Assembly (NCBI RefSeq): GCF_000429425.1
Contig: NZ_KE386902.1
Coordinates: 237,481-301,480, forward strand
Source of the DNA: Algoriphagus mannitolivorans DSM 15301
GTDB lineage: Bacteria; Bacteroidota; Bacteroidia; Cytophagales; Cyclobacteriaceae
Direction: 5' to 3'
Length of the DNA stretch: 64,000 nt
The position numbers and the translations under genes are program-made. This document shows, piece by piece, positions 33,702 to 43,182 of the stretch. Below the pieces are notes generated by a model. That model did not search any database. It had not been told where the DNA came from and saw only the letters and a list, made by a program, of their open reading frames with translations. Position 1 is the stretch's first letter, and every line of letters starts with the position of its first letter.

Positions 33702-35057
33702 ATGAAACAGATCGCCATACTAGGAGCTGGAGAAAGCGGATTGGGAGCAGCATTGCTTGCCAAGCGTGAAGGCTTTGGCGTGTGGGTAAGTGATCTGGGT
33801 CAAATTGCTCCGGAGAGAAAAGAAGCGCTTCAATTGGCTGAGGTGGGTTTTGAAGAAGGCAAGCACGATGAAGAGAAAATCCTTTCCTGCGATTTGATCA
33901 TCAAAAGCCCGGGAATTCCTTCAAAGGCTCCTTTGATCCAAAAGGCCTTGGCAGAAGGCATTCCGGTGATTGACGAATTGGAATTTGCATGCCGATTCAG
34001 CGCTGGAAAGGTGATCGCTATCACCGGTACCAATGGCAAAACGACCACCACGCTTTTGACTTATCATTTGCTGAAAGAGGCTGGAGTGGATGTGGGATTG
34101 GCAGGTAATGTGGGGAAAAGCTGGGCAGGGCAGCTCATTGAAAAGGACCATGATTGGTGGGTGATCGAAGTTTCCAGCTTCCAGATTGATGGAATGGAAT
34201 GCTTCCGGCCGACTATTGGAATGCTGACCAATATCACCCCGGACCATTTGGATCGATACGAGTACAAGCTGGAGAATTACATCCTTTCCAAGATGAATCT
34301 CTTCAAAATGATGACGGTCCGGGATAAGGCGATTTTCAGCGTAGAAGATGCAAACAGCCAAAAAGGGCTAAAGATGAGACCGACCAAGGCATCTTCCTTT
34401 GGGATTTCTTTAGAAAAAGAACTTGAGCATGGAGGGTACTTCGACGGACAAAACCTCAACCTGGTTTATAAGGACGAAAAGGCCAAAATCTCCCTTCAGG
34501 ATCTATCCATCCAAGGCAAGCATAATATCCTCAACGCCTTGTTTGCGGGTTTGGCTGGGATGATGGCGGGATTGACTGAAGAGCAGCTGAAAGCTGGGTT
34601 CAGGACCTTCAAAAACGCCCCTCACCGGATGGAAGTAATTCGGGTTTTGGGTGGGGTTCAGTTTGTGAATGATTCCAAAGGCACCAATGTAGAGTCCACT
34701 TATTATGCTTTGGGCAGTTTTGAAAGGCCCATGGTCTGGATTGCTGGAGGTGTGGACAAAGGCAACGACTATTCTGTGCTGAAGCCTTTGGTAGCAGAAG
34801 GAAAAGCCAAGGCATTGATCTGTCTAGGAAAAGATAATGAGAAGCTGAAAGAGGCTTTCAAAGGAGTAATTCCCGAAATCCGGGAGACACAGGATATCCG
34901 AGAAGCAGTGCTGTGGGGCCAGGAAATGGCAGAAAAGGGAGAAGTGGTACTTCTTTCACCTGCCTGCGCAAGCTTCGATTTATTCAAGAATTATGAGGAC
35001 CGTGGTGAGCAGTTTCGTGCTGCGGTCTTGGAATTAAATGAAACACAAAAGGCATGA
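33702..35057 (+). CDS. murD: UDP-MurNAc-L-alanine:D-glutamate ligase MurD
   Basis: A 451-residue ligase with the N-terminal UDP-binding fold (ILGAGESGLGAALLAKREGF), ATP loop [36 protein letters not shown], and the C-terminal domain with FVNDSKGTNVESTYYAL. It adds D-glutamate to UDP-MurNAc-L-Ala. Its stop overlaps the ftsW ATG by 4 bases. Confidence 0.97.
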   Translation: MKQIAILGAGESGLGAALLAKREGFGVWVSDLGQIAPERKEALQLAEVGFEEGKHDEEKILSCDLIIKSPGIPSKAPLIQKALAEGIPVIDELEFACRFSAGKVIAITGTNGKTTTTLLTYHLLKEAGVDVGLAGNVGKSWAGQLIEKDHDWWVIEVSSFQIDGMECFRPTIGMLTNITPDHLDRYEYKLENYILSKMNLFKMMTVRDKAIFSVEDANSQKGLKMRPTKASSFGISLEKELEHGGYFDGQNLNLVYKDEKAKISLQDLSIQGKHNILNALFAGLAGMMAGLTEEQLKAGFRTFKNAPHRMEVIRVLGGVQFVNDSKGTNVESTYYALGSFERPMVWIAGGVDKGNDYSVLKPLVAEGKAKALICLGKDNEKLKEAFKGVIPEIRETQDIREAVLWGQEMAEKGEVVLLSPACASFDLFKNYEDRGEQFRAAVLELNETQKA

Positions 35058-36235
35058 GTTTCCTAAAGGAATGGATAGACGAGCATTTTAAGGGCGATCC
35101 CATCATTTGGGCGATCGTGATTTTGCTGTCTTTGTTCAGCATCCTGGTGGTATATTCTGCTACCGGAACGTTGGCTTACAAGACGGCAGGTGGGAATACC
35201 GAACTCTACCTGTTCAGACATTCCTTTTTGGTATTTCTATCTCTTTTTGTCATGTGGCTGGCGCATAAAATGCCATACAGAAAATATGCGCTATATGCTC
35301 GACTGTTCATGTACCTGTCCATTCCGTTGTTGGTTTTCACGTACATGTTTGGCTCCAATATCAACGACGCCAATCGCTGGTTGACTATTCCGGTTATCAA
35401 TCAGGCATTTCAGCCATCCGATTTGGCAAAGCTGTCTCTGATTGCAGCCTTGGCGGCTATGCTCGCCAAGCGTCAAAAGAACATCAAAGACTTTACGGGC
35501 ACCTTCCTGCCTATCATCCTTTCCATCGGAGTGATCTGTGCTTTGATCGGAATGGCCAATATGTCCACAGCCATCCTTTTGTTGATGACCTGCTTGCTGA
35601 TCATGTTTATCGGAAGAGTTCCTGTCAAGCATCTTGCCTTGGTGGTGCTGATTGGTTTGCTGGGTTTGACTGTGGCAGTATTTGTGGGACAGCGGGGAGA
35701 TACGTTCTGGTCCAGAATTGAGGCTTTTGTAGAATCCAAAGACGATGATTCCAAAATTCCTTTTCAAGCCGAGCAGTCCTATATCGCCATTGCGACTGGA
35801 GGAATCACCGGAAAAGGTCCCGGAAACAGCGAGCAAAGAAACTCTCTACCTCACCCGTATTCGGATTTCATCTACTCGATCATCATTGAAGAATATGGCC
35901 TAGTGGGAGGCGCTACGGTGCTTTTCCTTTACCTGGCCTTGCTATACCGCGGGATGCGGATTGTGGTCAATTCCAACAAAGCCTTCGGAGGCTTGCTTTC
36001 CGCAGGATTGAGTTTTGCCTTGGTGATTCAAGCCTTGGTCAATATGGCTGTAGCCGTAGGACTGGGTCCGATTACCGGATTGCCCTTGCCCCTTCTGAGT
36101 ATGGGAGGGACCTCCCTGGTTTTCACCGGGACAGCCTTGGGAATCATCCTGAGCGTCAGTCGTGGAGATCATCAGGATGAGGCATCGACAGCTTCAGAGG
36201 CTGTCAAAGTAGGAAACAAATTGAGAACAGCTTAA
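35054..36235 (+). CDS. ftsW: SEDS glycosyltransferase FtsW
   Basis: A 393-residue polytopic protein of the SEDS family that polymerises septal glycan strands together with the FtsI-type enzyme. Typical segments are FGSNINDANRWLTIP, FQPSDLAKLSLIAALA, GPGNSEQRNSLPHPYSDFIYSIIIEEYGLVG and GLGPITGLPLPLLSMGGTSLV. The C-terminal tail (after GIILSVSRG) is hydrophilic. It overlaps murD; murG lies directly downstream. Confidence 0.96.
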   Translation: MSFLKEWIDEHFKGDPIIWAIVILLSLFSILVVYSATGTLAYKTAGGNTELYLFRHSFLVFLSLFVMWLAHKMPYRKYALYARLFMYLSIPLLVFTYMFGSNINDANRWLTIPVINQAFQPSDLAKLSLIAALAAMLAKRQKNIKDFTGTFLPIILSIGVICALIGMANMSTAILLLMTCLLIMFIGRVPVKHLALVVLIGLLGLTVAVFVGQRGDTFWSRIEAFVESKDDDSKIPFQAEQSYIAIATGGITGKGPGNSEQRNSLPHPYSDFIYSIIIEEYGLVGGATVLFLYLALLYRGMRIVVNSNKAFGGLLSAGLSFALVIQALVNMAVAVGLGPITGLPLPLLSMGGTSLVFTGTALGIILSVSRGDHQDEASTASEAVKVGNKLRTA

Positions 36236-36246
36236 CCCAAAATACC

Positions 36247-37356
36247 ATTACAACTCAGCCAACATATCGAATTCTCATCAGCGGCGGAGGCACCGGAGGC
36301 CATATCTATCCTGCGATTGCCATTGCCAATGCCTGGAAGGAAAAGCATCCTGCCAGTGAGATTCTTTTTGTAGGTGCTTTGGGCAAAATGGAAATGCAGA
36401 AAGTCCCTGAAGCAGGCTATCCGATCAAGGGATTGCCGGTGGCAGGACTTCAAAGAAGCCTATCTCTTGAGAATTTAAGCTTTCCTTTCAAGCTTCTCAA
36501 AAGCTTGAGAATAGCTTCGAAAATTGTCAAAGATTTCCGGCCAGATGCAGTGATAGGAGTCGGAGGATATGCCAGCGGACCGGTATTGTATGCTGCTCAA
36601 AACAAAGGAATTCCAACCCTTCTGCAGGAGCAAAATTCCTATGCGGGATTGACCAATAAGCTTTTGGCCAAAAAAGCAAAAGCGATCTGTGTAGCCTACC
36701 CTGGAATGGAGAAATTCTTCCCTGCTGAAAAGATCCAAGTGACCGGCAACCCGGTGCGCAAAGATATTCTGGACTTGTCCGGGAAAAAAGATAAGGCTTT
36801 GGCTCATTTTGGATTGGTAGAGGACAGAAAGACCATTCTGGTTTTAGGTGGCTCCCTTGGCGCTAGAACCCTCAATCAGGCAGTTTTGAAAGACAAAAAG
36901 GCCTTGGAGAAATCCGGCTATCAGGTCCTTTGGCAATGCGGGAAATTCTACTTCAAGGAGATGCTGGAAAAGCTGGAAGCTTCTGGACTAAAGCATATTC
37001 ATCTGAGAGAGTTTATCCGGGAGATGGATTTGGCCTATGCTGCAGCTGATGTCATTGTTTCCCGCGCAGGAGCATTGTCTGTGTCCGAATTGAGTCTGGT
37101 GGGAAAGCCGGTGATTTTCATTCCTTCTCCCAATGTGGCGGAGGATCACCAAACCAAAAATGCCATGGCTTATGTGGACCACCAAGCAGCGATGCTTTTG
37201 AAGGATTCAGAAGCTGTGGGACAATTGAAAAGTAAAGTGGACGAACTCATGCAGGATGCTGCATTGGCGAGCGCACTGGGAGAAAATATGAAAAAACTAG
37301 CCAAGCCTAATGCAGCCTTGGCAATCGTGGAAGAAATAGAGAAACTGATCAAATGA
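36247..37356 (+). CDS. murG: Lipid II-forming GlcNAc transferase MurG (no canonical start codon)
   Basis: The enzyme adds GlcNAc to lipid I. The frame encodes the essential glycine motif ISGGGTGGHIYPAIAIAN (from about 36273), then VIGVGGYASGPVLYAA, LLQEQNSYAGLTNKLLAK, VLGGSLGARTLNQAV and the nucleotide-sugar site VSRAGALSVSEL. No ATG, GTG or TTG lies in frame upstream of that motif after the ftsW stop. ATT at 36247 (or 36220, inside ftsW) is the only reasonable start, so the 5' boundary is provisional. TTG at 36379 would remove the catalytic glycine loop. The stop overlaps murC by 4 bases. Confidence 0.9.
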   Translation: MTTQPTYRILISGGGTGGHIYPAIAIANAWKEKHPASEILFVGALGKMEMQKVPEAGYPIKGLPVAGLQRSLSLENLSFPFKLLKSLRIASKIVKDFRPDAVIGVGGYASGPVLYAAQNKGIPTLLQEQNSYAGLTNKLLAKKAKAICVAYPGMEKFFPAEKIQVTGNPVRKDILDLSGKKDKALAHFGLVEDRKTILVLGGSLGARTLNQAVLKDKKALEKSGYQVLWQCGKFYFKEMLEKLEASGLKHIHLREFIREMDLAYAAADVIVSRAGALSVSELSLVGKPVIFIPSPNVAEDHQTKNAMAYVDHQAAMLLKDSEAVGQLKSKVDELMQDAALASALGENMKKLAKPNAALAIVEEIEKLIK

Positions 37357-38759
37357 CATTCAAAGGGATAAATAGGGTCTTTTTCCTCGGCATAGGAGGT
37401 ATCGGAATGAGCGCCATCGCTCGCTGGTTCCTGCATGAGGGATATCCTGTCGCGGGATACGACAAGACTCCATCTCCTTTGACTGCGGAATTGGAAAAGG
37501 AGGGAATGACAATCACCTATACCGATAGAGTGGATGCGATTCCTTTTGAATTTACCACTAATCCGGAGGAGGTTTTGGTAGTGTGGACACCTGCTATCCC
37601 GAAGGATAGCGTGTTGTTGAATTTCTTCCAGGCTCATTTTCAGCTAAAGAAAAGATCTGAAGTCCTCGGCATGATCACCAAGGACTACTATACCATCGCA
37701 GTGGCGGGGACACATGGGAAGACCAGTACATCCTCCTTGATTGCTCATTTGCTGAAATCAGCAGGAAAGCCAGTAGCGGCATTTTTGGGCGGAATCACCC
37801 AGAATTACAACAGTAACCTGATTCTTCCTGGTAAATCCAAAGAGGCCAAATTGGTCGTTGTGGAAGCGGACGAATTTGACCGCTCATTCTTGAGACTTCA
37901 TCCGAATGAAGCAGTGGTGACCAGTGCAGATCCTGATCATTTAGATATCTATGGAGATGAGGCCACCATTTTAGAGGGATTCCGGGAGTTTATTCAGCTG
38001 GTGGACAAAAAGGGCAAGCTGTATTTACAGACGCATGCTTGGTATCGGTTGGGTGAAAATCTGGGTACTTCTGTGGGCGTTCGGGAATACGGCTTAAGGT
38101 CCAATGGCATTCATGCTGAAAATGTGATTGCCAAGCCTGGCGTGTTCCAGTTTGACTACGTCGGACCAAGGGTCCAAATCACAGGATTGGAGCTTCATAT
38201 TCCGGGATTTCATAATGTGGAAAATGCCCTGGCGGCCATTGCCATCGCGGTAGATCATGGCGTGACCGAGGCTCAAATCCGGGAAGGAATCAAATCTTTC
38301 CGCGGGGTAAAAAGAAGGTTTGAAATTCACTCAAATACTCAAGGCGCTGTTTACATCGATGACTATGCACATCATCCTGAAGAAATCAAGGCTTGCCTGA
38401 GTTCTGTGCGGGCTATGTATCCTACTCAGCGATTGACAGTAGTCTTCCAGCCTCACCTGTTTACTCGCACGCGGGATTTTGCAGAAGGGTTTTCAGATAG
38501 CCTTTCCCTTGCAGATGAAGTCGTGCTATTGGATATCTATCCAGCCAGAGAACTTCCGATTCCGGGTGTGAACTCGGAGATGTTGATGGAGGGAATTCAG
38601 GCTCAAAAGAAAATTTTGATACCAAAAGATCAGGTAATGGACTACCTGAAGGAATCCAGTCCGGAGGTCTTGGTGACCATGGGTGCTGGAGATATCGACC
38701 GGCTTGTACCGGGAATTGCGGATTGGACTCATTCTAGGACAAAACCCACGGGAGCATGA
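37353..38759 (+). CDS. murC: UDP-MurNAc:L-alanine ligase MurC
   Basis: A 468-residue ligase that starts the stem peptide. It has the N-terminal FFLGIGGIGMSAIARWF loop, the ATP site AVAGTHGKTSTSSLIAHLL, EADEFDRSFLRLHP, the DDYAHHPEEI motif in the C-terminal domain and VVFQPHLFTRTRDF. Overlaps murG before it and ftsQ after it by 4 bases each. Confidence 0.97.
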   Translation: MTFKGINRVFFLGIGGIGMSAIARWFLHEGYPVAGYDKTPSPLTAELEKEGMTITYTDRVDAIPFEFTTNPEEVLVVWTPAIPKDSVLLNFFQAHFQLKKRSEVLGMITKDYYTIAVAGTHGKTSTSSLIAHLLKSAGKPVAAFLGGITQNYNSNLILPGKSKEAKLVVVEADEFDRSFLRLHPNEAVVTSADPDHLDIYGDEATILEGFREFIQLVDKKGKLYLQTHAWYRLGENLGTSVGVREYGLRSNGIHAENVIAKPGVFQFDYVGPRVQITGLELHIPGFHNVENALAAIAIAVDHGVTEAQIREGIKSFRGVKRRFEIHSNTQGAVYIDDYAHHPEEIKACLSSVRAMYPTQRLTVVFQPHLFTRTRDFAEGFSDSLSLADEVVLLDIYPARELPIPGVNSEMLMEGIQAQKKILIPKDQVMDYLKESSPEVLVTMGAGDIDRLVPGIADWTHSRTKPTGA

Positions 38760-39511
38760 ACTGGAGAAAAGTTAAGCAAATCGCAGGATACGCAACCCTC
38801 GGGTTGATACTGATTGGATTCATTGGATTCGTGGAAAAGCGAACCCAGGAGAAGACCTATCAAGGATTGGAAATCCACCTCAAAGCTGTAAGTGGCTTGT
38901 ATTTCGTCGAGGAAAAGGAAATCGCCTCCATCGTTTCCAGTGCCTTCCCGGAATTGAAACCGGGACTTCCGATGAAAGAGATCCCATTAGGGGACGTGGA
39001 GAAAAGGCTGGAAGCTCATCCTTTCATCAAGCATGTGGACGCTTCTATTGGACAAAAGGGTATCCTGAGTCTGACCATGGAGCAGCATGAGCCAATTGCA
39101 AGAATTGCCCGCCCGACAGCAGCTGATGGGTACATCACTACTGAAGGATTGATTATTCCCACCTCTCCCACTTATACCAGCCGGGTGCTGATTTTGGAAG
39201 GGGAGTTTATGGAAAAATTAATGGACAGAGGTACACTCGAGCAAATGCCTGAGCTGATGCCTTTGATCCAGTTTATCACCAAGGACGAATTCTGGAATGC
39301 CCAGATTACCGAATTGGAAATCCGAAAAAGGGATGACATCCGCCTGCATCAGCAGGTAGGGAGGCAGGTCATTGAGTTTGGAGATGCCTTGGACTTTGAG
39401 AGCAAGTTTCAGCGAATCGAAGTGCTTTACAAGGAGATTATGCCGAGAAAAGGCTGGAATGCCTACGATCGGATCAGCGTGAAGTTTAAGAATCAAATTG
39501 TTTGTGAATAA
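38756..39511 (+). CDS. ftsQ: Cell division protein FtsQ
   Basis: A 251-residue bitopic protein with one N-terminal membrane helix (IAGYATLGLILIGFIGFV), then a POTRA-like domain (GLYFVEEKEIASIVSSAFPELKPG..MKEIPLGDVEKRLEAHPFIKHVDASIGQKGILSLTM, only parts shown are conserved) and a beta domain. It links cytosolic and periplasmic divisome parts. Position between murC and ftsA confirms the call; the sequence is divergent from E. coli FtsQ. Confidence 0.9.
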   Translation: MNWRKVKQIAGYATLGLILIGFIGFVEKRTQEKTYQGLEIHLKAVSGLYFVEEKEIASIVSSAFPELKPGLPMKEIPLGDVEKRLEAHPFIKHVDASIGQKGILSLTMEQHEPIARIARPTAADGYITTEGLIIPTSPTYTSRVLILEGEFMEKLMDRGTLEQMPELMPLIQFITKDEFWNAQITELEIRKRDDIRLHQQVGRQVIEFGDALDFESKFQRIEVLYKEIMPRKGWNAYDRISVKFKNQIVCE

Positions 39512-39520
39512 AGCTAGGAT

Positions 39521-40840
39521 ATGGAAAATGACAAATTAATTGTAGGCTTAGACATTGGGACGACCAAGATCTGCGCCATCATCGGCCGAAAGAATGAATT
39601 CGGGAAACTGGAAGTCCTTGGAATGGGCAAGGCAGTCTCCGATGGAGTGGATAGAGGTATTGTGACCAATATCGAAAAGACTGTCAACGCCATTCAAAAG
39701 GCAGTGACGGACTGTTCCAATATGGCCGACGTGGACATTGCCGAGGTGATTGTCGGCATTGCCGGACAGCATATCCAAAGCAAAATCATGCATGGTAGCA
39801 TCATGCGCCAGCCCACTGAGGAGGAGATTACCATCGAAGATGTGCAGCGACTTTCTGCTGACATGCACAATATCGTTGTACCTCCCGGCAACAGCATTAT
39901 TCACGTGATGCCTCAGGATTATACCGTCGATTACGAAGGCGGAATCAAGGATCCAGTGGGCATGGCAGGTACCCGGCTTGAGGCGGATTTCCATATCATC
40001 ACTGCCCAGACTACTGCTATTCACAACATCAACAAATGCGTGAAGCGAGCCAACCTTTTTTCCAGTCAGCTAATCCTAGAGCCCCTGGCAAGTTCGCTTT
40101 CTGTATTGAGTGATGAAGAAAAAGAAGCCGGAGTGTGTCTGGTGGATATCGGTGGTGGGACGACGGATATTGCCATTTTCTATGAAAACATCATCCGTCA
40201 TACAGCGGTGATCCCATTGGGTGGAAATATCATCACTTCGGACATCAAAGAAGGGTGTATGCTGATGCAGAATCAGGCCGAATTGCTGAAAACCCGATTC
40301 GGAAAAGCTATTGCCAAAGAGGCTAATATCAACGAGATCGTATCTATTCCAGGCTTGAGAGGGAGACCTCCCAAGGAAATTTCAGTTCATAACCTGGCTT
40401 GCATCATCGAAGCCAGAATGGAAGAAATCATCGAAATCGTGCAGAATGAAATTGTGCAAAGCGGCTTCTACAAAAAGCTGGCTGGAGGCATAGTACTTAC
40501 CGGCGGTGGCTCTCAATTGCAAAACATCGCTCAGTTCTTTGAATACCAAACTGGCTTAGATACCCGCATCGGATATCCAAACGAGCACCTGGGCAAGTCG
40601 GTCATCGAGGAAATCAAAAGTCCCATGTATGCCACTTCCGTTGGGTTGGTTTTGGCTGGTTTCAAATCCCTGGACAACCGGGAGGAAGAGTACAACCGAC
40701 GCAAAGCTAACTCGGGCCACAAACCGAAAATCATGCAGAAGCGAGAGATGATTACCAATAATTTCTTCAAAAGCATCAGTGATCGATTAAAGAATATCAT
40801 CTCCGCAGATATCGGAGATGACGATAACTATAACAACTAG
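39521..40840 (+). CDS. ftsA: Cell division protein FtsA
   Basis: A 439-residue actin-like ATPase that anchors FtsZ to the membrane. It has the phosphate-1 loop VGLDIGTTKICAIIG, the SHS2 (1C) domain, CLVDIGGGTTDIAIF (phosphate 2), and IVLTGGGSQLQNI (adenosine loop). The C-terminal end (FFKSISDRLKNIISADIG) forms the amphipathic membrane-binding helix, followed by an acidic tail. A 100-base spacer without a clear promoter separates it from ftsZ. Confidence 0.97.
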   Translation: MENDKLIVGLDIGTTKICAIIGRKNEFGKLEVLGMGKAVSDGVDRGIVTNIEKTVNAIQKAVTDCSNMADVDIAEVIVGIAGQHIQSKIMHGSIMRQPTEEEITIEDVQRLSADMHNIVVPPGNSIIHVMPQDYTVDYEGGIKDPVGMAGTRLEADFHIITAQTTAIHNINKCVKRANLFSSQLILEPLASSLSVLSDEEKEAGVCLVDIGGGTTDIAIFYENIIRHTAVIPLGGNIITSDIKEGCMLMQNQAELLKTRFGKAIAKEANINEIVSIPGLRGRPPKEISVHNLACIIEARMEEIIEIVQNEIVQSGFYKKLAGGIVLTGGGSQLQNIAQFFEYQTGLDTRIGYPNEHLGKSVIEEIKSPMYATSVGLVLAGFKSLDNREEEYNRRKANSGHKPKIMQKREMITNNFFKSISDRLKNIISADIGDDDNYNN

Positions 40841-40940
40841 GGCTTATGATTGGGGAGATAATCTGCTCTGCGGTTTATTTCCCTTTTGTTCCCTTTTCAC
40901 CAAAAACAAAAACAAACAGAATTTTCACCAAACCTAAAAT

Positions 40941-42560
40941 ATGTCAGATAACATGAAAGATTACAGATTTGATCTCCCAAAGAATCAAAAGTCAATTATC
41001 AAGGTAATTGGCGTCGGTGGTGGCGGTAGCAATGCCGTAAATCACATGTACAGCCAAGGTATCAAGGATGTGGAGTTTGTGGTAGTCAATACCGATGCAC
41101 AGGCTTTGAAATCATCCCCGGTACCTTTGAGACTTCAGCTAGGTGCAAACCTTACCGAAGGTCTAGGTGCAGGAGCTAATCCTGAACAAGGAAAAAATGC
41201 CGCAATCGAATCTCAGGATGAGATCCGTGAATTGCTTTCCGACAATACCAAGATGGTGTTTATCACCGCAGGTATGGGCGGTGGTACCGGAACGGGTGCT
41301 GCTCCGGTGGTGGCAAAAATTGCCAAAGAACTGAATATCCTGACCGTGGGTATTGTCACTGCTCCTTTTATGTTTGAAGGGAAAAAGAAGATGGCAGTTG
41401 CTCAAGCTGGGATTGAATCCCTTCGCGAGAGCTGCGACACGGTTTTGGTCATTTTGAACGATAAGCTGAGAGAAATCTATGGCAATCTGGCCATCCGAAC
41501 TGCTTTCAGCAAGGCAGATGATATTTTGACCACTGCGGCGAAGTCTATCGCAGAGATCATCACGATTCATCAGGATGTAAACGTGGACTTTGAAGACGTG
41601 AAGACCGTCATGAAAGACGCTGGAGCTGCTGTCATGGGATCTGCCACTGAAGAAGGCGAGGGCCGTGCGATCCGTGCAGCCGGTGCAGCTATTTCTTCTC
41701 CGCTGTTGAACAATGTAGACATCAAAGGGGCTCAGAAAATCTTGCTTTCCATCATGTCCGGTGAGGAAGAAGAACTATCCATGGATGAATTGTCCGAAAT
41801 CACTGAGTATATCCAGGAGAAAGCCGGCGACAACGCTGAGGTGATCTTCGGTCAGGGTATCGATCAGGAATTGGGTAAGGCTATCCGCGTTACGGTCATT
41901 GCTACCGGATTTGAAATGGACAAGCTTTCTGATAAAACTCCGAAAAAGGAATATTCCGCTCCAGTTTCAGCTTTTTCTTCAGTTCCAGCCAAGCCAGTAG
42001 TGGAAGAGGAAGCAGAAGTGAAGACGGTGATCAACTTGGAATCCGGCAAAAGCCAGCAGGTCAAAGAGGAGCCAGTGTCTGGAAGCTACAGTTTTAATTT
42101 TCCCAAAGCTCCGGTAGCGGCTCAGCCCATCAAGCCTTTGGAGGATGACCAGGAGGAGTTCGTTTTTGAACTTAACCCTCTCCATGAAGATAAGCCAGAG
42201 GAGAAAGCTCCGGAAAAGATTGTCATTGACCTGTATGAGGAAGCTCCAAAGAAAAATCAGGAATTGCCAAAGGAGTCTGAGCCTGTTCCTACTGCCTTTG
42301 CCAATGATTATTATGAGCAAATGAAGCAGAAGGCTATTCAAAGAGCTCATGAAAGATTTGAAAAGCTGAAAGGCAAAAGAACTTTCAATCCATCTCCTGA
42401 AGATTTCAAGGAAAAACTGGAAGTGCCTGCCTATCAGCGTAAGAATGTAGTCTTGAATGAGCCGCAGCACAGTTCTGAGCCGGCGATCAGCAAGTACAAC
42501 CTAAACGAGGAAAATGAAATCCTCGGAAACAACAGATTTCTGCATGACAATGTGGACTAA
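40941..42560 (+). CDS. ftsZ: Cell division tubulin FtsZ
   Basis: A 539-residue GTPase forming the Z-ring. The GTPase core (about 1-330) shows VIGVGGGGSNAVNHM, the tubulin signature GGGTGTGAAPVVA and NVDFEDVKTVM. A long acidic linker (about 335-500), rich in Glu, Pro and Lys, separates the core from the C-terminal peptide (SKYNLNEENEILGNNRFLHDNVD, last 23 residues, shortened here), giving a protein much longer than the about 383 residues of E. coli, as usual for Bacteroidota. It is the last dcw gene, convergent with the FMN reductase gene, only 3 bases apart and without a terminator between. Confidence 0.97.
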   Translation: MSDNMKDYRFDLPKNQKSIIKVIGVGGGGSNAVNHMYSQGIKDVEFVVVNTDAQALKSSPVPLRLQLGANLTEGLGAGANPEQGKNAAIESQDEIRELLSDNTKMVFITAGMGGGTGTGAAPVVAKIAKELNILTVGIVTAPFMFEGKKKMAVAQAGIESLRESCDTVLVILNDKLREIYGNLAIRTAFSKADDILTTAAKSIAEIITIHQDVNVDFEDVKTVMKDAGAAVMGSATEEGEGRAIRAAGAAISSPLLNNVDIKGAQKILLSIMSGEEEELSMDELSEITEYIQEKAGDNAEVIFGQGIDQELGKAIRVTVIATGFEMDKLSDKTPKKEYSAPVSAFSSVPAKPVVEEEAEVKTVINLESGKSQQVKEEPVSGSYSFNFPKAPVAAQPIKPLEDDQEEFVFELNPLHEDKPEEKAPEKIVIDLYEEAPKKNQELPKESEPVPTAFANDYYEQMKQKAIQRAHERFEKLKGKRTFNPSPEDFKEKLEVPAYQRKNVVLNEPQHSSEPAISKYNLNEENEILGNNRFLHDNVD

Positions 42561-42563
42561 GTC

Positions 42564-43088
42564 CTAAAATTCAAGCAGCATGTCTGCCTGGGTATGCAGA
42601 AGTTCTATATACAGCCTGTTGGTGAGCAGGTTATCTGACATATTTTGCTCGATTTTGGCAAGCTTCGGCTTGAGAGCAAGAACATGCATGCCCAAATAAT
42701 GGAATATGTCGGTGAGGTGGCTCAAAGCGATGCCACCTCCGCCGATTCCAGAAGAAATTCCCACCAATGCACATTTTTTATTCCGGAAGGTATTCGGATA
42801 AGTCATTCCATCGATGAAGGTTTTGAGAACTCCCGGAAAGGAGCCGTTGTATTCCGGAACGATGAAGACAAACTTTTTTCCAGCCTCAACGCGATCATGA
42901 AACTCATTGTATCCTGGGTTTTTCCCATTGTTTTCATACAAAGCTGAAGACACAAAATCTGCAGGTAAATTTTCCAACTCTAATATTTCTGATTCCATCC
43001 CCTTTTCTTGTAGGATGGATTGATAGAGGGTAGCTATGGTTTTGGAAACCGAGTTTTTCCGGTTGGTTCCGACGATGATCTTAATCAT
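42564..43088 (-). CDS. NAD(P)H-dependent FMN reductase family protein
   Basis: A 174-residue flavodoxin-fold protein: IIVGTNRKNSVSKTIA (phosphate loop), FIVPEYNGSFPGVLKTFIDGM (the PEYN/PGxLKN-like signature) and CALVGISSGIGGGGIALSHL. The family reduces FMN, quinones or azo compounds with NAD(P)H; the substrate is unknown. It runs toward ftsZ, with stops 3 bases apart. Confidence 0.88.
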   Translation of the reverse strand: MIKIIVGTNRKNSVSKTIATLYQSILQEKGMESEILELENLPADFVSSALYENNGKNPGYNEFHDRVEAGKKFVFIVPEYNGSFPGVLKTFIDGMTYPNTFRNKKCALVGISSGIGGGGIALSHLTDIFHYLGMHVLALKPKLAKIEQNMSDNLLTNRLYIELLHTQADMLLEF

Positions 43089-43182
43089 GAAGAATTATTT
43101 TCTGTCCTGAATACAAGCAAGTGGGGGTAAAAGTTCTTAGCAAAAGGCAAAATCATATATTTACAGCAATAGAATTAAGAAA

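Noticed and set aside
36379..37356. Shorter murG starting at TTG 36379
   Set aside because: It would lack the GGGTGGH loop that the upstream in-frame sequence clearly encodes.
27181..42560. Novel division system
   Set aside because: Gene content and order match the standard Bacteroidota dcw cluster; only the murG start and the promoter boxes are unusual.
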